Shown: positions 28,621 through 39,125 of the stretch, one piece after another
How positions within the stretch are numbered: position 1 is the stretch's first letter
Layout: each line of letters starts with the position of its first letter
Source of the DNA: Mortierella sp. BCC40632
Taxonomy: Eukaryota > Mortierellomycota > Mortierellomycetes > Mortierellales > Mortierellaceae
Assembly (NCBI GenBank): GCA_011634665.1
Contig: WAEK01000001.1
Coordinates: forward strand, 3,303,501-3,367,500
Length of the DNA: 64,000 bases
Reading direction: 5' to 3'
The notes under the pieces: model-generated
The model's input: the letters and a program-made list of their open reading frames with translations, nothing else
Database searches by the model: none
What the model was told of the DNA's origin: nothing
Program-made: the position numbers and the translations under genes

Positions 28621-30563
28621 TCTCAAATAAGGATGCAAGGTGCAGAGGCAGAGAAAGCGGGAAAAAAAGAAAGAGAGAGTATATTTGTCATTCTTTTTTA
28701 AAAGACACATGAGCGCGTCAACCTCTCTGTTTACAAAAGCCTTGAAAGTAAACAGAGCTCTTGCGTCAATACTCAACATGGCATGCTTCGTTTTGTCCTC
28801 AGCACTCATCTCATTGGAATAGGATGGAGCGCGATCTATTACCTAGCTCAGAGGGATGGAGAAGTATGAGTTACAAAGAGCTCGCCTCAGCCCCCTCCCT
28901 CAATTCTACAGAGAGCATAATTTTTACTTCGCTCTGTGGTACTTCCATGTGGTGATCACAAGTATGTGCTGCATTAGATATCGAGTGCGCCATAAAACAC
29001 TATCGGACAAAACTTTCGGCATACCCGCATTTCAGAACTGGGCGGGAGGTAAAGAATGAGGGTTCTTCTGCTGACCATTCGTGTAGGTATTGGTGGCCAT
29101 TACCAAAAATTGATCCAAGTTGCTTGAAACAGAGAGAGAGCTTGAATTGCCTTCCTCCTCTCTTTCCACTCTTTCTTTTTCCGTCCCCCAGGTTGCTTGG
29201 CGTTCTATGAGCAGGTGTCATCTTGGCAGATAGTTTCTCTGTAGAATTCCACAAGCGTAGCAGTCAAAGAGTCTTCCTTTCCTCCTCCCTTGTCCATCTT
29301 TGCTGGTGATCAGAGTCAACAGAAATTCCATAAATTTCGCTCCAGGAACATCGGAGAACAAGGTAAAGATTGGTGCAATGCCTAGTGAAGGGTTCAGGCA
29401 CAGTGGATCTGTGATATGAAAGCAAAAAGGTACATGTACAGGAAAGCATTCCTTTGCGCCAACAAAATGGGTATGACGGAGTTTGAGATACCTCTTTCGG
29501 CCCGACAACCTGCGGATAATATATTTGGGGAAGTGCAGGCGCAGGTCGTCCTGTTTCTCTCTCTTACTCTCACTTAAAAGTGCAGCTCAAAAATCCGCGA
29601 AAAGCTCAATGTGGAGAAAGGTGTGTGGGAAACAAAAAAAACTATGTTCATTCCCCGCTCTTGTCATACATGATTCCAACCCGGCATTGGGCACACCGTC
29701 TAAACGGCTGAGGATAGATTCACTACTCAGCTGGTTTGTTACACGGACCTGCGCCTCCTCTGTATCACTTTTTTCCTCTGTACGACAATGTTCACTGCCC
29801 TTCTTTCAGAAAACATAACACTTCAACAAACGGATGAACAACACTGTTATGAGGGATGCGAATGAGGGGAGCGAGATTCTCTTCTGGAGAGTTTTTCATG
29901 AAGAAGAAGAAACTCCATGCGGTCCAGTATGAAAAAAGCAACAAAAACAACAAAAGACAGGGCAACAGCAACAGTATCGTGAAAAGTAAAGGTAGACAAA
30001 CAGAGCTGGGGTTGTAGCTCAGAGAAGTGGTGAGAGGCAAAGGCGGCCGAACCAATTTTTCACCGATTTCCTTCGTAAGAATGCAGCCCTTCCCTATTCG
30101 GCTCATCTTACTCTTCATCCTGGGACACCCAGACTCGGGGTCAAGAGTGCCAACTGGGGTCACATAGGCTGTTGAACAGATTCAAGGTCTGTTTGATTTC
30201 AGCTCCCCTCCCCCTCCCCCTCTTTTTTATTTTTTTTTAAAGCGATGTATTACTGAAAGGAGAGCAAGAGGACTCGATTGTGAACAATTGGTAGCCCTAG
30301 TTGTAATGGCAAGTGGTGAAGAAAAAAGAAGATCAATTGGGATCTCTTGGGATCTCTTGCACTGTGGATAAGTGTTAGAGTTTCCTGCGGCAAGAGAAGA
30401 GGGGAGGGGAGAGAGGAAAGGTTTTATTCGGCTTTTCCAACAAAGCAATTGTGAGTTTACCCAGTCACTCTGTGTAGAGCTCTCTTCTTCTCCCGTTCCA
30501 CCTTTACCCTGTATGTTGGCTTTAGTTTCCGTTGAACGGCGGTCCTCCAACAAACTAATGTTG

Positions 30564-30579
30564 ACAAACAAACAAACAA

Positions 30580-30612
<33 letters not shown>

Positions 30613-30645
30613 CACTCACTCACTCACTCACTCACTCACTCACAA
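30564..30645 (+). repeat. Compound microsatellite (AAAC)n-(CA)n-(ACTC)n
   Basis: Absent from the aligned position in duplication copy B (near 38230), where the flanking bases join directly. The array therefore grew after the duplication. Confidence 0.85.
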
Positions 30646-30817
30646 AAAGCCGCACATTTTCTGAGCCACCGCGGACCTGCTGTACCTCCTTCTTCCAATG
30701 TTTGTGTACAGAAAAGAAGACACGTTGTGACACGATGGAAAGAGTTCTCTCTTCCATCCGTTCAGTAAGGGCTGAATACTGTTGTATAAAAGCAATGGCG
30801 GGATTTCATTTGTTCAG

Positions 30818-30820
<3 letters not shown>

Positions 30821-30896
<76 letters not shown>
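30821..30896 (+). repeat. (GA)38 microsatellite
   Basis: About 38 AG units; the orthologous position in copy B (near 38420) has only about four. Confidence 0.9.
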
Positions 30897-30898
<2 letters not shown>

Positions 30899-31147
30899 TG
30901 TGTGTGTGGTAGCACGGTTAGTCAGTGTATAAATTTTTCACATGGATTAGGAGTCCTCGATAAAGTAGGCAAACTCGAGGCTACTGGAAATGGTGGGGCT
31001 TGGTGTCAACGGAAAAAAGCTGAGCTTTTGGTCAATTCATGATACCATATGGCTGCAGGTACGCCACTTGACTTTTTGGGACGTAGGTCGTATGAGTCTG
31101 TAGGACACAATTGTTTACTCTCCAACAGACTTCGGTGTCATCCTAGC

Positions 31148-32437
31148 CTCGTTCAGAGTCTCCACCTCCCCAGATCTCTCTGTCAGTGATATCGCCTTCT
31201 GGGACATATTTACAGCATGAATTTATGCCTCTGCAAGAAGGCGATCGTCCAAGCAGGTTGAATGCTCCAGGACTGTCCTTAACCAATTTCCGAAGTGTAA
31301 TCACTACATCCTTGGAGATCTGTCATCGTCCCTCCAACTCTTCAGCCTTGAGCTGAAGTCGCTCGGATTCTCCTTTATAACGATTCAATTCACTTGAGAT
31401 CCCAGCTCTGACCGTCTCCTGTGGTGTAGTAAATGCGACTGGGCGATCTTCTGGCCCTGAGCCAGGAGAGGTATAGAAGGTGTCCCTCGACACCATCCAA
31501 TAAAGGGCAGTTTGTTTTCTTCCTCTTTATTTTCCCGATCGTTAGTGAATACTCACCATCTGGAGCAGCTCCACTTATCCGCCCGCCCCGGGGTGCGATC
31601 CTGTAGCTAGATACTGTTCATTTGCGAGTCTTTCCTCTTACCTTGTTCTCACCCTATAGAACGGAGATACGCGTCTTGATCAGTATGTTTCCCTCTCCTA
31701 TGCTGGCAATCCCCTTTCCCAATAGGTCTCACACACCTGCCTGCCAATCGGCGCGCTTTCCCCCTGTGCTGGTCCTCTACGCCGCACTCCAACTTTTCGA
31801 CCTTGTTCGAAGACTCATCACAGAGCTGCTCGGCTCTGGTTGCTCTCTCATTGGCTGCTGAGTAAGCTAACTGCGTCTTCTCAAGAGCCATCTGAAGATC
31901 CTCGATTTGCTGCTTTTGGTCTGTGATCTTCTGCATCAGCCCTGAAGACTGGGACCGGTGACCAGAGAATCCAGCTTGACTTTCAGCAAGCTGAGCTGCA
32001 TAGTCTCTCGACTCGGCTTCAGCCTTGGCAGCTCGGCCGTGCAGGGATGTCAGCTCGGTCAAGGCTCTTGTATGGGCCAGCTGAGCTTGTTCAGCCAAGA
32101 CTGAAGATCCATGTGACCGTTCCTCGGCTGCCATGCGTGCAAGCTTCTCTTGTTGAAAGCCTTCCTGAGCCTTGGCAAATTGAACCTCGAGTGTCTCCAG
32201 TTCGGCAAGAGCATGAGTCAATTGCTTTTCGAGATCAACAGCTCGATCAGTCTCAATCCGGGCCAATGCACCTGGATCTTGTTGTATATTTGATAACAAA
32301 GTGAACTTGGTCTTTAGATAGGCAGCTTCTTGAAGAGCACCTGTCCTGATCCGCTCCACTTCCTTGATCTTGAAGGACCTAGCTTGAGCCTGTGTAGCAA
32401 TGGATATCTATCAAGAGTGGATGAGTAAGCCAAAATC
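31148..32437 (-). pseudogene. Decayed copy of the Tea1-like coiled-coil exon
   Basis: Matches the first part of the last exon of the intact gene (39126-46084), including its splice acceptor and about 40 bp of intron (32400-32437). Residues from KIKEVERIRTGALQEAAYLK to DESSNKVEKLE are readable. Reading is then broken by a 367-bp LTR insertion. Farther on, the segment matching 40400-41200 is deleted, and only about 70 bp matching 40318-40395 remain. The Kelch exons, C terminus and stop are absent. It has no own promoter or start in context, so it is a fragment left by the segmental duplication. Confidence 0.88.
31420..31786. mobile_element. Solo LTR, 367 bp, with 4-bp target duplication
   Basis: The uninterrupted paralogous sequence at 41370-41395 shows where this was inserted. 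Its ends are TGTGGTGTAG and CTACGCCGCA, that is TG...CA with imperfect 10-bp inverted ends (8 of 10). CTCC is present once in the intact gene and twice here (31416-31419 and 31787-31790). Size, TG/CA ends and short duplication match a long terminal repeat left by LTR-LTR recombination. No internal retrotransposon coding is present. Orientation unknown. Confidence 0.85.
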
Positions 32438-33057
32438 GTTGTTTGGCAAGAACGGTCTCCCGGATCAACATCATCTTGCTGCAACAGAGGAAGCAAGACT
32501 ATCGAAGGCGGCTAGAGCACTAGAATCAATGAGAAGTGTTTCACGAGTGGATGGCTATTGTAACGATTGACAAAGACATCATTATCCACGTGGGACTCGA
32601 GTCTTTTCGAATATCCAACGGTCTGTCGTAGGGGCGTACAGGTGTTCTTGCTCACTCTACTCACAAGCACAGGGTAACATCTGTTGGGACAAAGATAAGA
32701 TGGCATACCTGACGAGGCAGCCACAGGGTACGAAAGGGGCATGACAAGTGCTGTTCAGTGTCAATTGTGGGAGTGTACCGGACGAGCATAGTATGTATCT
32801 TACTTTGTTCGGATGCAACATATCAGGACTCGAAGGATTGTGGATGGTACAGCCAAGATGGTGAAGGGTAAATAAGGTAGTGGAGTGTGATGACCTAGAC
32901 TGACTGCTCTTTTGTCCCCTGATTCAATCGACGGTCGAGACAGTCGTGCAGCGATGGCAATTGAGAAGAAGAAAAAGAGAACGCGACTATTAACGCTCAG
33001 GGTTGAAACTCATAGTCATTTGAGTAGAGCCGTTGTTGATCAATCTCTCTCTCATTA
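32438..33057. other. Unique spacer between duplication copies A and B
   Basis: No counterpart elsewhere in the window and no gene recognised. It contains the junction between the two duplicated blocks. Confidence 0.6.
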
Positions 33058-34059
33058 TGATTGGCTATAAACATCTAACCGGGTTGCAGTTGGTTGTGGC
33101 AGAGCAATGCATTTTGGAGACTGAGCAAGAACGCCCGTTTTACTGCCTCGTTTTTCAAGCGAACTAGTCATTGGGGGACGAGAGGTATCCACATGGTATT
33201 CTGATAAGGAGCTAAAGCACGCAAACGATTATCGAACGAAATGTCGTTTCGTGTTGAATCCCATGATATCTTCTAGCCAAATGTCTAATGGAGACATCCT
33301 CTCCACAACTGAGAGAAAGAAAACTATTCCATGCTGAGGCTACATCATAAGCCAACCGAAAAAAAACATGGGTATAAAACATGGGTAAGATAGCCGCTGT
33401 TGCTTAGGCACTCCTTTCTTCCTTCAAAACAAAACGGGAAACCCAATCGTGTTTCGAGGCTTGGGCTGAGTCCAGACATGGCGAAGGCGTGTCAGGAAAT
33501 GAACAGTGTAGAGAAGACGGCGCATGGAGAAGGGTGTTTGAGCTTTGAGGGAGGCTTTGTGTTATGAGTAAGGTTTGTCTAGTATGCCATGGCCGTTTTT
33601 AGAATTGCTGAACTTTAACAATCCTACGCTGGCAATCCTCTTGTAGAAGAGCAGCGGGTGAAAATTTTCTACGCCGAGGAAAATTCTCTAGTGTTTTGGC
33701 ACACAATGCCGCTCATGCATTCTGATGTTCAAAGAAGCGGTCCTCTTGCATTTGTCAAACATTGTACGATAGTAAAACTCCAGTGACACTGGGGGTAGCT
33801 GTTCTTTCATGTTTGACAAGAATACAATACTGCTGTGTGAGAAAATATGAACTACATCGCCGGTTGTTGGAATGCTCCACCAGGCTAGGACCTATCACAT
33901 GGAACCTTCTTCTAAGCCTGAGGGAGCAGCAATTGTAGACTTCAGTGCCATGGCGAACTCTTTTGTTCACCTTAACCATGGCGGACTCTTCTGTTCGTCT
34001 TAGCCATGGCGTCCAAAAGATTGTTTACAGTCAAAATCGCTTTACCAACCAATCTTCCA

Positions 34060-34330
34060 GACTGAAGTATCCAGCAGAGTGGTTTCGATGAGAACCAAAG
34101 AGAGAGAGCCATTCATGAGCAATGAGGAGTTTTTAATATCCTATCTCCAAGCCTTTCATTGGCCTCTCCACAGTCTCCCGGCTGTCTCCACATCCTCTCC
34201 ACACATCTTCACCCCCCTCACTCTCTTTGCACCCTCAATTCAAAGTTCACTGCTGCTCTTGTCATGGTGACTTGCAAGAGAGTTTAAAATATCATGGTCA
34301 CCAAGAGTCGGAGACCTGGTTTGTGTCAGC
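34060..34330 (+). pseudogene. Gutted ML-domain gene remnant
   Basis: Aligned with the ML1 locus. The 5' flank (34060-34230) and the start of the signal-peptide codons (AAGTTCACTGCTGCTCT) are recognisable, but the ATG is lost and the TATA box altered. Sequence then jumps within about 25 bp to the ML1 3' flank (ATCATGGTCACCAAGAGTCGG). Essentially the whole coding body was deleted. Non-functional. Confidence 0.75.
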
Positions 34331-35998
34331 TACAATACCTCCTCGACAACAATAAAGCATACAGTACATGCTTGCCAGTGTCATGGACACATAGGATGGT
34401 TGTGTGAAATTTGGATCTACGATCTGCAACATCCTTGCTCCATTTACTTTTCTATCTTTCCTAGCCACGCTTCAGCAGAGATTGAGGGGATTGGTGCGAG
34501 CTTAGAGTCCAAGCCATCTTATGGCGCAATGTTAAAACAACAGCTAGGGGCCATAGGCTGATAACATCTCATTGTTACTGTCCACAATAAACAACCGAGT
34601 GGTTCCACAGTACCCTGGCACAACATCGACAGCCAAAGATTTTCTTGTCGTCAACATATTACCGCTAACCCTTCTTCTCATTTGCAGCAACACATACCAG
34701 AAACCAACCCAACATCAATGTTGTACTCAAAGAGAGCTCCCTTGCTCACCATTTTAGTCAGTGGAGAAATGAAGAAAGAAGACACGAGGGATTGTCACGT
34801 CACTCATCATCTGCGCCACTGTCCTTCCACATCTCTTTATTCTACTAGGAGCCAAAGGAGTTGCTTTGGTTACCATCTTATCCTCGGTGTATGGTGCAGA
34901 CTATGTCATTAGCGCAACGGTCTTCGTTTTGATGGACTACGATAGGTATCCACTCTCTCCATGAAGTTGGATAGCTGAAAACTATCCTGCGAGACAGGGA
35001 GCATTGGATTGGTAATGATATTTCTATTCGTTTTCCAAGCCCACGAGCAATGAAGAGTCTATACAAACAAAAGGGTCATGCTAAAGTCGAAGAACTCTTA
35101 GTTATAGACTTGAGTCCTATTGGTGAAGATACAACGCCTTCCAAAGTCCTTGTGTCGTTGAAAGGTCTTTTGCAGCTGCTGAAAGCGAGTCCTCACTGGG
35201 AAGCAACAGCAGAACCCTATTCTCCACGGACGAGACTGTTTATGAACTTTAACGGCCTCCAGTATCTTTATGCACAATGCCTCTCGTGCGACTGACAGTT
35301 AGGAAACGACCCACCCGCACACGTTCGATGTCTTGTGTACAAGAAATACATGGGAATGTGTGGATGCCCTCCTTCAACGCAGATGAGGGTCGTCCTCCCA
35401 TGTTGAATAGAGATTCATTACTGCTGTGCGAGGGACTTGGTGAGCTAGGATTGCTCCGCCATGAGCCATCACATGGACATCAATCCTAGACGAGCACTTG
35501 GTGAAGGAGGAGAGGGGAGCCCAGGTAAATGAGGGAAAATACCTAAGATACCAAAAGCGCGTCTCATGTATTGAAAGCGCGAAGGCTGGAGGCAAACCGC
35601 ACCTCTATTTTTCATTCTTCCTCCGAGATGCAAAAAAGACAACATTTAGTGTACCCACTGCTCAAAGCACATTCGATATTTTATATTCCCTAGTCATTCT
35701 TTATTCTCTCTTGGAGTGGAGCAAACCAACAGAGTCCTCAGTGTTCACTGCACTACTCACCCTGTATCTTAGGTTCACCTTGACTGTCGATAGACCTGTG
35801 AAGTAAGATGCGAGAAGTCAAAGCCTCATTGTAGATTAGTTTCTCTCGGTACCGTAGAAACAGTTGTCCTTGCGTATAAAAGAGGCCACCTATCCCCCTT
35901 TCTCCAAGTCTTTCTTCAGTCTCTCCATTACCTCTCCACAGCCTCACCACATTCCTTCACTCTACTCTCTCTTCCACTCTCACTCCAAGATCCACACC
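34331..35998. other. Spacer and ML3 promoter region
   Basis: Duplication B sequence between the ML remnant and ML3. The last 700 bp closely match the ML2 upstream region. No gene accepted. Confidence 0.5.
35875..35880 (+). promoter_or_regulatory. TATA box of ML3
   Basis: TATAAA in GCGTATAAAAGAGG, 124 bp upstream of the ATG, in the same context as ML2. Confidence 0.8.
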
Positions 35999-36633
35999 AT
36001 GAAGTTCATTGCTACTTTCATTGCTGTCGCCGCTGTCGCATCCTCGGCCCACGCTGTAAGCTGTGCTAACGGCCCTACCCAGTTGGCTCTGTCGAGCTGG
36101 ACCTCCGATCCCTCTCCTCCATGCATTGGAAAGCAGCTCTGCGTCACTGTCAAAGGTGAGCTCAGCGAGCCAATCATCGAGGGTTCCACGCTCGCCATCG
36201 CTGGGCGCTACCTCAACCGCCTGGTCTACACCGACAACCATGATCTCTGTGGCCTTCTTGCTGCTCAGGGTACACCATGCCCTCTCCCTGCCTCCACGAC
36301 CGAGGCCAAAGTCTGCGTTACTGTCAAGCCCAACGCTCCCCCAAATGTATGTTTTCCTAGTTATCGATCACTGCAATAGGAAGTGATGTATAAGAGGTAT
36401 CAAAGATCATGTTCTAAACGTTTTCCTTCACTTTCCACAACTAGATTGCTGCCGATGTTTACTTCACCGCTGTCAACGGCGATGGAGGTGTGATCTGGTG
36501 CGAGAAGACAGGTCAGTAGAAGCAAATTTGACTACAGTTGATATTTCAATCTCTGGGGTGAGTTTCCAAGTTACTGATGATCCAATCTCGTTATCTGTCG
36601 ATTTTAGCTGGCGTCAAGGTCTCGAACTGTTAA
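35999..36633 (+). CDS. Secreted ML-domain (MD-2/NPC2-like lipid-binding) protein 3, 146 aa
   Basis: Exons 35999-36346, 36445-36511 and 36608-36633 sum to 441 nt. The signal peptide is MKFIATFIAVAAVASSAHA. The mature protein has the eight conserved Cys and the ML core (VTVKGELSEPIIEG, LNRLVYTDNHDLC, TPCPLPASTTEAKVC, ending VIWCEKT and VSNC). Introns sit at the same places as in ML1 and ML2. It is the copy-B partner of ML2; the leader and promoter are nearly identical while the mature chain has diverged more, particularly in loops. Confidence 0.88.
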
Positions 36634-39125
36634 AGAAAGCGAACTATTTAGACTCGCTGGATCTGAAGGATGACATTCCTTTAATCGAAAGTGGCAAGGA
36701 GAGTTCAGTGTTGTCTACAGATAGTATACTAAGAAGGAGAGAGAATAATCAGCACACATTAATAAAACAGGCACTTGTGTCTGCTATGGTCAAAAGTGTG
36801 ACAGAGGGACTGCACACAATTGGATCAAAAAGTCTGCCATACTTCTATTCTCTTTCATCTGTTTTTTTTTGTAATGCTTGAGTTTGTACCATGGGTATCG
36901 ACATACTCATTAGAGTACATCTTGGTAAGATCTCTCAATCTAGTCTTGGTGCTAACAGTATCCATGATAGTGAGTGACTATTCTGCTCACTCGTATGATG
37001 CCAATGTCTCCAGTCTTCTCTACTCTAGAGCGAGTCTCAGACCGAAAGCTCTTTGCTGATTCAACTCTGTCAACACTTATTGTGTATGGTAAAGAGCAGC
37101 CAGAATCACTCAATGAAGGATCAACAAATTCATTTCTAGCCTGGAGAACCTCAAGCATCAGATCCTAATGTCTATACATCTTCACGCAGATCCAGTGTTA
37201 GGTGGCCTCAGTTCTCAAATGAGGAGACAAGGCGTAGGAGCATGGAAATGCTCTTGTGCCAATCTACTTCACTCTGTGGTGCACCCATGATGTGGTCGAA
37301 GGTGTGCGCCATAAAAGACCATCGGACGAAACCTATGGTATGCTCATATTGCTGAGCTGGGTGTGTGTGTGTGTGTGTGTAAAGAATGAGGGTTCTTCTG
37401 CTGACCATCCGTATAGATATTGAAGACCATTACCAGAGATTGAATTGTCCTTTGCTTCTCATTTCACTCTTTCTGTCACCGTTCCTCAGGTTCCTTGGTA
37501 CTCTGTGAGCAGGTATCACCTTGACGGACAAATTCTTTGTTGAGTTCCACAAGCACAGCAGCTAGAATGGATTCCTCTCCTCCTTCCCTCCTCCTTCCCT
37601 CCTCCTTCCCTCCTCTTCCTCTCCTCCTCTCCTCCTTGTCTTTGCTGGTGAGCAGAGCCAATGGAGACTCTAATTGTTTTCTCTTGGACGAGTGTTGTGG
37701 TTGGAGGACAGGGTATAGACTGGAGCAGTGTCTGGTGAAGAGTTCAAACATAGTAGATCTATGACGCGAAAGCAAAAGAGTAGACGGACAGGAAGACACC
37801 CAGTCGCGCCTACAAGATGGACAAGACGAGTTTGAGATACTACTTTCTTCGTGTATACCTGCGGATAGGATATTTGAGGGGAGTGCAAACGCAACTCAAA
37901 CATCCATGAAAAGCTCAATGTGGAGAAAGATTTAATGGAAAAAAAAAGATAAAATATGTTTATTCCCCGCTCTTGCCAATTGTGATTCGAACCCGGCATT
38001 GTGTTACTCTCCAAACGGCACAGTGGATAATACCGGCTATTCTTTTGGATTGTTTACATGGTGTGTCTACATTTAATGGGAAGAATCTCCCGTGGCAAGA
38101 GAAGGGGCGGAGGAGAGTCAAGATTCTATTTGGCTTTTCCAACAAAGCAATTGTGAGTTTACACACTCGCTCTGTATAGAACTCTCTTTCCTTTCGTTTT
38201 CTGTTGGACGATGGTCCTCCAACAGACTGATGTTGACACCGCCAAAAGCCGCGTGTTTTCTGAGCCACCGCGGACCTGCTGTACCTCCTTCTTTCAGTGT
38301 TTGTGTGCAAAAAAGAAGACACGCCGTGATACGGTGGAAAGAGTTCTCTCTTCCATCTGTTCAGTAAGGACTGAATAGTGCTGTGTGAAAGTAATGGCGG
38401 GACTCTGTTTGTTCAGTTCAGAGAGAGTGATGGCACGGTTTGTCAGTATATAAAGTTTTCACATGGATTAGGGGTCCCCGATGAGGTAGGCAAACTCGAG
38501 GCTACTGGAAATGGCGAGGCTTTGGTGTCAAGTAAAAAAATGCCGAGCCTTTGGTCAGGTCATGGCTCCATATGACTGCATACGAGCCGTTTGGCATTTT
38601 GAGACGTAGGTCTTAAGAATCTGTAGAACACAATTGTTTGCTCTTCTACAGACTTTTGTGTTTTCCCAAGGGTCAGGTAGTTAGATGACTAAACGGTATT
38701 CTCTACCACTGTAGACTCTGCCTCTTTCTGCTCTGTGTATGTTTGAATGTTTGTGATTGTGTGATCAGAAAAAGTCCTTGAAATCCTTTCGTCTAGCAAT
38801 GGCAAGTGTCTGACCTCTATACACTTCCCATCTAAACCGCCTGTGAAATCGTTATTCATGATGTGAAAAGACCCACATGCCAAAGCATGGATGTTTGGTA
38901 AACCTCACCCACTCTCTATTCTCCTCTTCAAATCCCAAATCACAAAGCTAGGTTGTTCGCAGTTTAATAGCTGGTCATGAACAGGTGAGCCGGTAGAAGC
39001 CATATTTCAATCAAATAGATCCAAGAAGGTCATTGAGTTTATTTACTTGGTAAGCTGTCTCTATTGGTGGCATGCATTCCAAATGTATTACATCCTCTGC
39101 AGTTTTCAAAAGTAGAAGCATTATT
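36634..39125. other. Spacer of duplication B
   Basis: Contains the conserved patch 36740-37205, a (CTCC/TTCC)n pyrimidine repeat at 37577-37638, a GT array at 37362-37380 and unique sequence from 38660 to 39125 that is missing from copy A. A tRNA-like fragment (minus, about 37965-38040) shows a B-box-like GGTTCGAATC. No gene accepted. Confidence 0.5.
36740..37205. repeat. Highly conserved patch, copy B
   Basis: Partner of 28150-28620. It starts about 100 bp after the ML3 stop codon, so part may be ML 3' UTR, but the conserved stretch extends well beyond. Confidence 0.85.

Larger units (their letters stand above)
28042..31147. other. Spacer of duplication A with conserved patch and microsatellites
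   Basis: Contains the highly conserved patch 28150-28620, a CA/ACTC array at 30564-30645 and a GA array at 30821-30896. No gene was accepted. A minus-strand frame at 28360-28566 is kept in copy B but is short and unsupported. Confidence 0.5.
22990..32437. repeat. Segmental duplication copy A
   Basis: Collinear with 33058-42035. Matching blocks in order are 22990-23070/33058-33137, 23493-23675/33172-33350, 24327-24478/34060-34250, 25090-25160/34275-34345, 25550-25620/34905-34975, 26640-28620/35200-37205, 29060-31140/37390-38660, and the Tea1-like exon. Similarity varies from roughly 75% to nearly 100% by eye, with many indels, so the duplication is old. ML1, ML2 and a Tea1-like fragment lie in this copy. 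Confidence 0.85.

Noticed and set aside
30372..30932. 186-codon plus-strand frame with poly-(ER) and THTHTH runs
   Set aside because: Created by the CA and GA microsatellites; no counterpart frame in duplication copy B.
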